Origin: Oxalobacteraceae bacterium
GTDB lineage: Bacteria; Pseudomonadota; Gammaproteobacteria; Burkholderiales; Burkholderiaceae_D
Length of the DNA: 23,787 nucleotides
Reading direction: 5' to 3'
Assembly (NCBI GenBank): GCA_003537575.1
Contig: DPRS01000047.1
Coordinates: 166,993 to 190,779, forward strand
A program made the translations under genes and the position numbers. Of the stretch, positions 15,914-22,971 are shown piece by piece (within the stretch, counting starts at the first letter, position 1; the number at the start of each line of letters is the position of its first letter). The notes under the pieces were generated by a model, which did not search any database, was not told the origin of the DNA, and worked only from the letters and a program-made list of their open reading frames with translations.

Positions 15914-16075
15914 TTATGGGGTCTTGCCTGATGCCTGTTGTGCACCGCTACTGGATTGCCTTGTATCTTTCTCCAGACGGGTCTTGCTCGGCGAAGTTCT
16001 CTTTGTATTCTTGAACTCGCTGTATTTCGTCCCGCTCTTGTCTGCGGGATATTTGTTTTTCGAATTGATCGCCAT
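15914..16075 (-). CDS. Small basic hypothetical protein (53 aa)
   Basis: A short ORF found by reading the minus strand. The ATG at 16075 follows AAGGA with a five-base spacer, and the stop TAA is at 15914. The protein begins MAINSKNKYPADKSG and is rich in Lys, Ser and Thr, with no hydrophobic segment and no cysteine, so it is likely disordered. The good ribosome site and AT-rich leader (TTTAATTAAAGG) argue for a real gene, though its length makes chance possible. I recognise no family. It is divergent from the MarR gene, about 195 bases away, so the two may share a control region. Confidence 0.5.
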   Translation of the reverse strand: MAINSKNKYPADKSGTKYSEFKNTKRTSPSKTRLEKDTRQSSSGAQQASGKTP

Positions 16076-16200
16076 AATTTTCCTTTAATTAAATGTTTGG
16101 CAAGTGCCTCAGTTCTTAGTCAAATCGACTTGCATAAGGTTTCGCTGGCTTTGCTGTTTTTGGCGATAAACGATATCTATCCTCGGAATGAATCAGCCGT

Positions 16201-16229
16201 TTGACAGCAAATTCAAGGCAGAATATAGT
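16201..16229 (+). promoter_or_regulatory. Near-consensus sigma-70 promoter of marR-MFS
   Basis: -35 TTGACA (16201-16206), a 17-base spacer and -10 TATAGT (16224-16229): a perfect -35 and five of six -10 bases. Transcription should start near 16236, about 34 bases before the MarR ATG. A strong promoter is common for genes held down by their own repressor. Confidence 0.75.
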
Positions 16230-16259
16230 TACCCTTGCTTATGATTACCCAGGATAACT
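16227..16259. promoter_or_regulatory. Inverted repeat, likely MarR operator
   Basis: The arms AGTTACCCT (16227-16235) and AGGATAACT (16251-16259) are complementary at eight of nine positions with a 15-base spacer. The left arm overlaps the -10 box and the presumed start site, so a bound repressor would block the promoter. It is assigned to the adjacent MarR protein by position only. Confidence 0.5.
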
Positions 16260-16269
16260 ATCTCGCGCC

Positions 16270-16677
16270 ATGCAAGGTTTTTTCAGATACTACCTGTCGC
16301 TGTACCGGCCGCTCATCCAGTCCTTGAATGAGTTGTTGCAAGCTTATGAATTGTCTTATTCGCTTTGGCAAGTGATGGTGTATCTGCACGAGCACGAGCA
16401 TGCTTCCCTGGTTGAAATCTCGACCTATTACGGCATAGAAAAGCCCAGCATCACCCGCCGGGTACAGCGCCTGGAAGAGCTGGGTTACCTGACAATGGCG
16501 CAAGGCAATGACCGCCGCGAAAAATCGATTGCCCTGAGCTGCCAGGGACGCAGCGTCTACACACAGTGCCGCCACAAGATCACCGCACTGGAGCGCCGCG
16601 CCACGGAGGGCATTGCTGCCGCCCCTCTGGAACAGACGGCGGCGGTTCTGCAGCAGATACGCGACAACATCAAATAG
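16270..16677 (+). CDS. MarR-family transcriptional regulator
   Basis: A 135-residue winged-helix regulator. Dimerisation helices lie at both ends (residues 1-30 and 105-135). The wHTH lies at about 34-98: SLVEISTYYGIEKPSITRRVQRLEELGYL (helices 3-4, recognition helix SITRRVQRL), then the wing MAQGNDRREKSIAL with the usual D-R-R. No Shine-Dalgarno sequence is visible before the ATG. MarR proteins are usually autorepressors released by small phenolic or toxic ligands. An inverted repeat over its own promoter fits this. The MFS transporter starts 15 bases downstream and is probably the regulated efflux or uptake function. Confidence 0.9.
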   Translation: MQGFFRYYLSLYRPLIQSLNELLQAYELSYSLWQVMVYLHEHEHASLVEISTYYGIEKPSITRRVQRLEELGYLTMAQGNDRREKSIALSCQGRSVYTQCRHKITALERRATEGIAAAPLEQTAAVLQQIRDNIK

Positions 16678-16692
16678 CATTCTTCTTACGGC

Positions 16693-17895
16693 ATGATGCA
16701 ACCGACGACACGACTCTGGACCCGCGACTTTCTGCTCGTCTCGGGCGTCAACTTTTTTCTGGGCCTGGTGTTCTACATGCTGATCGTGGTGATCGGCGCG
16801 TATGCCATCAGGGAATATGGTGCTTCGTTCAGCCAGGCGGGCCTGATCGCCGGGATTTTTGTCATCGGCATCTTCCTCGGACGGCTGGTGATCGGCCAGC
16901 TCGTCGATATAGTTGGCCAGAAAAAGACCATGATGATGGGCATGGCGGCTTTTGCGCTCACTTCGTGCTTGTATTTCTTGAGCAATTCCGTCCTGACGCT
17001 CCTGACCGTGCGTTTCGTGCACGGCCTGGCGCTGGGCGTGGCCAGCACGGCCGCCGCGACCGCGGTGGCGCATATCATTCCGCATGAGCGCAAGGCGGAA
17101 GGCATCGGTTACTTCAGCCTCAGCACCACGCTGGCTTCGGCCACCGGACCGTTCCTCGGCTTGTGGCTGCTGCAGCATATGAACTTCAACTGGATTTTCG
17201 CCGCCTGCCTGATCGTGGCGGTGCTCGGCCTGTTTGCGTCCATGCAGTTGCGGCTGCCCAGGGACACGGCGTCGCACGAGGGCCTGAAGAGCTTCGAATT
17301 CTCGTTCGGGAATCTGATGGAGCCCAAGGCGATTCCCATTGCCCTGGTCACCTTCCTGTGCGGCTTGTGCTATGCCAGCGTGCTCACATTTATCAATGCC
17401 TATGCCATCGAGCTCAATCTCGTCACCGCGGCGAGTTTCTTTTTTATCGTTTACTCGGGGGTGGTGCTGTTCTCGCGTCCCTTCACGGGAAAGCTGCTGG
17501 ACCGGAAGGGCTCGAAATACGTGGTCTATCCATGCTGCGTGTTGCTGGCGCTCGGCATGGTCATGCTCGCCACCGCGCATAACGGGACGGCATTGCTGGT
17601 GGCGGGGGCATTGATCGGCCTGGGTTTCGGCAACCTGCAATCGGCCATGCAGGCAATTGCCATCAAGGTGGTGGCGCCCCAGCGCATGGGCCTGGCGTCA
17701 TCGACCTTCTACATCTTCCTCGATGCCAGCCTGGGATTCGGCCCTTACCTGCTGGGTCTGGCGATCACGTTCATGGGCTACCGCAGCCTGTACTGGAGCA
17801 TGGCGGCACTGGCAGCCGCGTGCATGCTGGCGTTCTACCTGCTGCACGGCCGCCATGTGGCGCGCTTGCGCATGCAGGCGGCGCTGGATGGGTAA
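16693..17895 (+). CDS. Major facilitator superfamily transporter
   Basis: A 400-residue inner-membrane protein with twelve predicted helices. MFS motif A appears between helices 2 and 3 (GRLVIGQLVDIVGQKKTM, about residues 56-73), and its degenerate repeat lies in the second half (GKLLDRKGSKYV). The first helix begins near residue 12. The start is one of two adjacent Met codons (16693 or 16696), with only a weak ribosome site, so coupling to the MarR gene 15 bases upstream is likely. Substrate unknown. Gene pairing with MarR favours drug or aromatic-compound efflux, but uptake is not excluded. A convergent gene ends 50 bases after its stop. Confidence 0.9.
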   Translation: MMQPTTRLWTRDFLLVSGVNFFLGLVFYMLIVVIGAYAIREYGASFSQAGLIAGIFVIGIFLGRLVIGQLVDIVGQKKTMMMGMAAFALTSCLYFLSNSVLTLLTVRFVHGLALGVASTAAATAVAHIIPHERKAEGIGYFSLSTTLASATGPFLGLWLLQHMNFNWIFAACLIVAVLGLFASMQLRLPRDTASHEGLKSFEFSFGNLMEPKAIPIALVTFLCGLCYASVLTFINAYAIELNLVTAASFFFIVYSGVVLFSRPFTGKLLDRKGSKYVVYPCCVLLALGMVMLATAHNGTALLVAGALIGLGFGNLQSAMQAIAIKVVAPQRMGLASSTFYIFLDASLGFGPYLLGLAITFMGYRSLYWSMAALAAACMLAFYLLHGRHVARLRMQAALDG

Positions 17896-17945
17896 GATCC
17901 AGCGCGCTGTACGCGTGCGCTTGCTGACGCCTGCAAGTGCGCGGC

Positions 17946-18962
17946 TTACTGTTTGGCCGGCAAGGGAGCGTACTCGACGGGCACCCAGGCGTAGCCCGGC
18001 TTGCTGTTGCGGACATGTCCTATGCCCGGGAACGGCAGGTGGGCGCCGGCAATCCAGAGTTGCTTGGTAGCGGCTTCGGCAAGGATTTTCTTGCGGCTGG
18101 CAATGGCTTGTTTGGCATCCGTGTCGAATTCTATCGATACTTCCGGCCGGCTGAACTGCACGGCATGGCTATGAATCACGTCGCCCCAGAGGAGCAATTG
18201 CTGTCCGCCCGAAGCAAGCAGATAGCCGCCATGGCCTGGCGTATGGCCGGTGAGCGGCACGGAAACGACGCCGGGCAGCAGCGTATCGCCGGCCTTGAAT
18301 TCCTTCAGCTTGCCGGCGGCGACATACGGCGCCACGGAATCCTGCGCCGCCTTGAAGAAAGGCTGCGCGTCCTTCGGCGCCTTGGCGGCCATCTCCGGGT
18401 TCAGCCAGAATTTTGCTTCATCCTTCGAAACATACACCGTGGCATTCGGGAAGGCAGCCTTGCCGTCGGCGGCCGCAATGCCGCAGGCATGGTCGCCGTG
18501 CAAATGGGTCAGCAAGACGGTATCGATCTGCGCCACGTCATAGCCGGCGGCGCGGATATTGTCGCCGATGGCGCCCAGGGTCGGGCCGAAGCATTTGGCG
18601 GCGCCGGCATCCACCAGGATCAGGTTGCGCCCGGTATTGACCAGAAAGCCATTGACCGCGGTCTGGACGCCGTTTTTATCGGCAGGGACAAACATCCGCG
18701 CCAGCAGCTTCTGGATATCCGCGCCGGTCGCGCCTTTGAGCAGCTTGGCATCCAGCTTGATGTAGCCATCGTACAGGGCGTTCACTTCAACTTCGCCCAG
18801 CATCATGCGGTAATAACCGGGCGCCTGGCTTGCCTGCCTGGCTGGCGGCGCTGCGGAAGCAAGCTGCGGCAGCATCGCACAGGTGGCGAGCGCGGCGGCC
18901 AAGGTACTTAGCAGGGAATTCGACATCGTTTTATGCATGGATGGTTTCATCGGAACTTTCAT
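17946..18962 (-). CDS. Exported metallo-beta-lactamase-fold hydrolase, methyl parathion hydrolase-like
   Basis: A 338-residue protein with a signal peptide (about residues 1-38, cleavage near ASA-AP), so probably periplasmic. The MBL fold carries HxHxDH as THLHGDH (His153, His155, Asp157, His158), LTGHTPGH (His240), LLWGDVIH (Asp261) and GAHLPFPG (His308), a complete two-metal site. The start APGYYRMMLGEVEVNALYDG and the end AHLPFPGIGHVR...PGYAWVPVEY follow the methyl parathion hydrolase pattern I remember, beyond general MBL similarity. The natural substrate may be a lactone or an ester. Organophosphate activity is not implied. The start is uncertain: Met codons at 18962, 18950, 18938 and 18926 are all in frame, and none has a clear ribosome site. 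Confidence 0.85.
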   Translation of the reverse strand: MKVPMKPSMHKTMSNSLLSTLAAALATCAMLPQLASAAPPARQASQAPGYYRMMLGEVEVNALYDGYIKLDAKLLKGATGADIQKLLARMFVPADKNGVQTAVNGFLVNTGRNLILVDAGAAKCFGPTLGAIGDNIRAAGYDVAQIDTVLLTHLHGDHACGIAAADGKAAFPNATVYVSKDEAKFWLNPEMAAKAPKDAQPFFKAAQDSVAPYVAAGKLKEFKAGDTLLPGVVSVPLTGHTPGHGGYLLASGGQQLLLWGDVIHSHAVQFSRPEVSIEFDTDAKQAIASRKKILAEAATKQLWIAGAHLPFPGIGHVRNSKPGYAWVPVEYAPLPAKQ

Positions 18963-19008
18963 CGGTTGTTGAGGGTTATTTGAAATGAAGGCATGATGGG
19001 TGCTTGTA

Positions 19009-19024
19009 ATACTTGATCAAGTAT
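19009..19024. promoter_or_regulatory. Perfect 16-bp palindrome, candidate operator
   Basis: ATACTTGATCAAGTAT is its own reverse complement. It sits in the 241-base divergent region, 46 bases upstream of the MBL gene's first Met and 180 bases before the methyltransferase. A site of this size and AT content is typical of dimeric regulators (TetR, GntR or LysR type). No regulator gene is adjacent. Confidence 0.5.
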
Positions 19025-19203
19025 ACCGTTATTGCTTCAATATCGGCCAAAGAACCGGACTGACCCGCTTTGCCATCGCGCTGGTTGCGTTCTCTGCCTC
19101 CGCGCTTGCATCCGGAGGATGGCAACGAATATGAAGTAAGATAAGTCGCTGCAGCCACCGCATATTTAAAAGACAATTCATCGGTATACAAGGAGTAAAG
19201 AAC

Positions 19204-19821
19204 ATGGCAGGACCGACGGTCGATTTCTGGCAAACGCGATTCGAATCCGGCAATACGCCGTGGGATCGCGGCAGCGCCAACCCGCAGCTTGAGCAATGGC
19301 TAAAAGACGGCGTGATTAGCCCGGGAACCACGATGCTGGTGCCCGGATGCGGACGCGGCTGGGAAGTCGCGCTGCTTGCCGCGCATGGCGTCAAGGCCAG
19401 CGGGATCGACTATGCGCCCGGCGCGATTGCCGAAAGCCGCGCCCTGCTGCAATCGCGAGAGCTGGACGCCGAACTGGTGCAGGCCGACGTGCTGCGCTGG
19501 CAACCGGCCGCGCCGGTGGATGCGGTGTATGAACAAACCTGCCTGTGCGCATTGCATCCCGATCACTGGCGCGCCTATGCGGACCAGTTGCGCGCCTGGA
19601 TACGCCCCGGCGGCAAGCTGTTTGCGCTATTCGTGCAATCGCTCTCGGAAGAATCCGCGCAAGGGTTTATCAAAGGCCCACCCTACCACTGCGATATCCA
19701 TGCAATGCGTGCACTGTTCCCTGACCAATACTGGGAATGGCCGGCGCCGCCTTATCCTCGCCTGATGCAGCCACAAACCAGCTTCCAGGAACTCGCAATC
19801 GTGTTGACCCGCAAGGCCTGA
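19204..19821 (+). CDS. TPMT-like SAM-dependent methyltransferase
   Basis: A 205-residue cytoplasmic methyltransferase of the thiopurine S-methyltransferase type. It has the family opening FWQTRFESGNTPWDRG (8-23), the SAM loop MLVPGCGRGWEVALLAAHG (44-62) with the acidic strand end GIDYAPGAI, and YEQTCLCALHP in the active-site region. TPMT-like bacterial enzymes methylate thiols, halides or metalloid oxyanions such as selenite or tellurite, giving volatile or less toxic products. Start supported by AAGGAG upstream (the region reads AAGGAGTAAAGAAC before ATG). It is single on the + strand, divergent from the MBL hydrolase, with a palindrome between them. Substrate not determined. Confidence 0.87.
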   Translation: MAGPTVDFWQTRFESGNTPWDRGSANPQLEQWLKDGVISPGTTMLVPGCGRGWEVALLAAHGVKASGIDYAPGAIAESRALLQSRELDAELVQADVLRWQPAAPVDAVYEQTCLCALHPDHWRAYADQLRAWIRPGGKLFALFVQSLSEESAQGFIKGPPYHCDIHAMRALFPDQYWEWPAPPYPRLMQPQTSFQELAIVLTRKA

Positions 19822-19903
19822 CCTGTTTTAGCTGTCATCAATTTGTCACTAGCCCGGTTGCGGCGGCATGTAGAATTCGACGGTCGAAAACAGAAGGATC
19901 ACC

Positions 19904-20374
19904 ATGCAGCTTGCGGAATTGCTACAGCTCATCTTGACCCTGGCCGGTGTATTCGTGCTGGCCTTCATGTTCGCCAAGGTCGAGATCCATATCGAAGGCG
20001 ACAGCGGCTGGGCGGCAAGCTTGCCGACCTGGCGCATCGAAGAACACTGGCTGCTGGATATTTTCTGGGGCGGCCGCGCGATGACCGGTTACCATGCCTG
20101 GGCTTTCCCGTTCGTCGCGGTGTTTTTTCATTTCCCGCTGTTTTTCACGGGCGAATGGTCACTGCAGCTGGAAGCGCGGGTCCTTGCCTGCATCATGGCG
20201 TTCTGGATCGTGGAAGATTTTCTGTGGTTTATCCTGAATCCGGCCTATGGGTGGCAGCGATTTCACCGTGACCATGTCGCGTGGCACAAGAAATGGGTGG
20301 CGGGGGCGCCGGTCGAGTATTGGCTTTTTGCCGCCGTCAGCGTCCTGCTGTTCTGGTATTCGTACAAAGCGTAG
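19904..20374 (+). CDS. Small multi-pass membrane protein, function unknown
   Basis: A 156-residue protein with about four hydrophobic segments (about 5-25, 64-82, 91-113 and 136-154). Charged loops are rich in aromatic residues and histidine: IEEHWLLDIFWGGRAMTGYHAW, then the conserved-looking AFWIVEDFLWFILNPAYGW and FHRDHVAWHKKW. The clustered His and acidic residues at membrane edges could bind a metal, as in some membrane di-iron or hydroxylase-like proteins, but no complete known motif is present. Start ATG at 19904 with AAGGA upstream. No functional partner is evident: a methyltransferase gene precedes and ribonuclease Z follows, both on the + strand. Confidence 0.7.
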   Translation: MQLAELLQLILTLAGVFVLAFMFAKVEIHIEGDSGWAASLPTWRIEEHWLLDIFWGGRAMTGYHAWAFPFVAVFFHFPLFFTGEWSLQLEARVLACIMAFWIVEDFLWFILNPAYGWQRFHRDHVAWHKKWVAGAPVEYWLFAAVSVLLFWYSYKA

Positions 20375-20427
20375 AGAACATCAAGAGCGCTGGCTTTATG
20401 GTGCGGGCCTGACTATGCTGTCCTGAT

Positions 20428-21414
20428 ATGGAATTCCAATTTCTGGGCACCTCCTCCGGCACGCCCACGAAGACTAGAAACGTTTCCGCCCTGGCGCTCC
20501 GCGTGCAAAACGCGCGTCAATGGCATCTGGTGGATTGCGGCGAAGGAACGCAGTACAGAATCCTGTCGACCAATTTGTCGCTGGTAAATCTGGGCGCCAT
20601 CTTTATCACGCACGTTCACGGCGACCATTGCTACGGCTTGCCCGGCTTGCTGGCTAGCGCCGGCATGCAAAACCGCACTGAACCGGTGGTCCTGGTGGGG
20701 CCACCAGCGATCAGGCGCTTCCTCGATGGCGTACTGCAGAGCACGCAATTAATGCTTCCCTATGACATCGTCTTTATCGATGTCGAAGCAAGTCCGGCGA
20801 TATCGGTGCTTGCCGACTTCCAGGTACAAGCAACGGCCTTGTCGCATCGGGTGCCGACATATGCCTACAGTTTTTCCGAGAAAGCAGTCGAGGCCAGGCT
20901 CGATGTGACAAAACTGAATAGCGCGAACATTCCCGCAGGGCCGCTGTGGGGGAAAATCCAGCAAGGAGAAAATATCGTGCTGCCCGATGGCAGCGCCGTT
21001 CGGGCGGGCGATTACCTTCTGCCGCCACGCCAGCCGCGCAAGATCATCGTAGGCGGCGATAACGACACGCCGGGCTTGCTGGCGCACGAAGCCAAGACCG
21101 CGGATGTGCTGATTCACGAAGCCACTTATACGGAAGAAGTGTTGCGCAAGGTCGGCCCGGCGCCGCAACACAGTTCGGCAAAACGGGTGGCGCAGTTTGC
21201 CAGCGAAGCAAGGATCAGGAACCTCGTGCTGACCCATTTCAGTCCACGCTATAGGGACCGCAAGGAAGAAGCTCAGTCGAAGGGCGAACTTTCACTGTTC
21301 GATATCGAAGCCGAGGCAAGGGGATACTACAGCGGCCAGCTGTTTCTGGCTAATGACTTTGAACGCTATTGCCTGAATAAGGACGGAGCACTCCGTTTCA
21401 ATGGGACGGGGTAG
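20428..21414 (+). CDS. rnz: Ribonuclease Z (tRNA 3'-processing endonuclease)
   Basis: A 328-residue ELAC1-type tRNase Z, which trims 3' trailers of tRNA precursors. The N-terminus MEFQFLGTSSGTPTKTRN is diagnostic. Metal and catalytic motifs are all present: THVHGDHCYGLPG (His62, His64, Asp66, His67), ALSHRVPTYAY (His140), VGGDND (Asp211), HEATY (His230), PAPQHSSA (His248) and LTHFSPRY (His270). The exosite arm that grips tRNA is seen near 164-180 (NSANIPAGPLWGKIQQG). The length is slightly above the usual bacterial form because of a short C-terminal tail. No strong ribosome site precedes the ATG. Its 3' end overlaps the end of the convergent diguanylate cyclase frame by 17 bases. Confidence 0.92.
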   Translation: MEFQFLGTSSGTPTKTRNVSALALRVQNARQWHLVDCGEGTQYRILSTNLSLVNLGAIFITHVHGDHCYGLPGLLASAGMQNRTEPVVLVGPPAIRRFLDGVLQSTQLMLPYDIVFIDVEASPAISVLADFQVQATALSHRVPTYAYSFSEKAVEARLDVTKLNSANIPAGPLWGKIQQGENIVLPDGSAVRAGDYLLPPRQPRKIIVGGDNDTPGLLAHEAKTADVLIHEATYTEEVLRKVGPAPQHSSAKRVAQFASEARIRNLVLTHFSPRYRDRKEEAQSKGELSLFDIEAEARGYYSGQLFLANDFERYCLNKDGALRFNGTG

Positions 21415-22644
21415 CGTCAATATCGCCAAGCGGCGATTTTTCGAGAATGGGAGGTAACGAAGGTTCGGCTTCCATCAGGCATATCTGGTCACGGCCATTG
21501 TGCTTGGCATGGTAAAGCGCCTTATCCGCAGCTTTGACCATCGCGTTGAGGTCAAAAGCCTGTGGACAGAAATGCGACACGCCAATCGACACGGTGAAGC
21601 GCACCTCTGCTTGCTGGTCAACCGGAATACGACATGCCGACAATGACTGACGCAATCGCTCTGCAACGTGTTGTGCCGCCGCCAGGGTGGTATCCGGCAG
21701 CAAAGCAGCGAATTCCTCGCCGCCGATCCGCGCCAGTAGGTCATGCTCGCGCAATTCGAGCTGGGCAGCCGTGCACAATGCCTGCAGGACCTTGTCGCCG
21801 ATATCATGTCCATACGTATCATTGATCCGCTTGAAGTGATCGACATCAAACAAGAGCATGGATAGCGGCTGGCGATGCCGCTCTGCGCGGGCTACCTCGC
21901 GGTGTCCATGGATTTAAAAACACGGCGGTTGCTGGCGCCGGTAAGCATGTCGGTGTCGGCGAGCTTCTGAAGCTTGGCATTTGCTTCCGACAGGGCCTCA
22001 TGCGTTATGTCATTCAGCATCGAGCGAAGGAATGCACGCCGCTTATCGAGTGTCGTGCTCCATGCAATGAAGAGGCTGAAAAACAGCACGGGCAGGTAAA
22101 CCAGCAGAAATACCAGCATTTCTTCCATGTCGCCGTGCGAGGAATGGAAGACGCCACGGAGAATCACCAGGGAAATCAGGGACGAGGTCAGCACTGAGGG
22201 CAGGAAGCGCACCTGGATGCAGAGGTTGGCAAGAACAATGAAAATCAGCGAGGCGTACTGGTAACGTGATACGTTTGTGCTTGCACTGTGCTGCAACAGT
22301 TCGAGCCAGGCGAATGCCGCAAAAACGATGAGGGTAGGGAGAATGAGGTCCAGCAGTTGCACATTGTTTGTGCGGCGAATGATGATCAGTACTGGCGGCA
22401 GTGTCAGCAGCAGGATGGCGGTCCTCATCCCGATCGACACCGTTGCCACATCGGGAATGAGGATGAGATCGGCGAGGCCGTAGGAGAAATAGGCAGCCTG
22501 TCCTAGCAAATTGATGATGAGCAGGAACCTTCTGCAATGCTCGAGCTGATAAGCCTTGAACGCATTCTGCAAATCGCCAGGAATAGGCGACAGGGGATGC
22601 CGTAGCGCCCGCTCGATGGCGGAATGGTTGTCTGGTCTGGACAC
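21398..22644 (-). pseudogene. Membrane-bound diguanylate cyclase (GGDEF), split by a frameshift
   Basis: The first frame (22644-21892) encodes about six transmembrane helices and the start of a GGDEF domain (LADTDMLTGASNRRVF), then meets TAG. The other frame (ending at 21398) carries the rest: LLFDVDHFKRINDTYGHDIGD, RIGGEEF as the catalytic signature (GGEEF, an active form) and an inhibitory RxxD site (REHD) exactly five residues before it. The frames join with normal family spacing if one G is restored near 21897-21902, where the minus strand reads GACACCGCGAGG. So this is one gene with a one-base deletion or sequencing error, not two proteins. If intact, it would make cyclic di-GMP at the inner membrane in response to an unknown signal. 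It converges on rnz. Confidence 0.85.
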
Positions 22645-22971
22645 GAAATTCCCTGGATATCAGTGCAGTGGGAAGAGAATAGTCGCCTGTGTATGCACGA
22701 TCGGGGTATCGACAGAGGCAAAGTGGGTAGCTACTCGCATGCCTTGAGAAAATTGCAGGCCGCTGGCTGCCGGAATACGAATTAGCAAAAGCGAGATGAT
22801 ACCGTTAGTTACCAATTTAAGGCAATTGATTTGATCGGATATGCGGTAACGATTTTCAAGGGGTACTTGATCGAATCGGGACTGCCGCCGTTTCCCGCAG
22901 GGTCGGCACTTGGTCAGAGCAGGCCAATCGATTTAATATCACCGATATAACCCCATTAAAAGGCGATCACC
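22645..22971. other. 327-base divergent intergenic region
   Basis: No gene is seen. It must hold the promoters of the diguanylate cyclase (minus) and the alcohol dehydrogenase (plus). One weak + strand candidate is TTGGTC (22910-22915), a 16-base spacer and TTTAAT (22932-22937), placing a start about 30 bases before the dehydrogenase ATG. No palindrome or terminator stands out. Confidence 0.35.

Noticed and set aside
16258..17640. 460-codon minus-strand frame opposite the MarR and MFS genes
   Set aside because: It is His/Gln/Arg-rich shadow sequence of a GC-rich coding strand, while the + strand frames have clear domains.
17919..17944. Imperfect stem GCGCTTGC/GCAAGTGC between the convergent MFS and MBL genes, as a terminator
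   Set aside because: Needs a G-T pair and has no T-run on either strand.
17937..18911. 324-codon + strand frame opposite the MBL hydrolase
   Set aside because: Arg/Gly/His-rich shadow; the minus strand has the complete metal site and signal peptide.
19000..19134. 44-codon GTG-started ORF with a signal-peptide-like tail (LTRFAIALVAFSASALA)
   Set aside because: No ribosome site, rare start codon, and it runs through the 16-bp palindrome in a divergent promoter region.
21398..21859. Separate small GGDEF protein starting at the Met of MLLFDVDHF
   Set aside because: It would lack the first part of the GGDEF fold; the missing part lies in the adjacent frame, so one frameshifted gene explains both.
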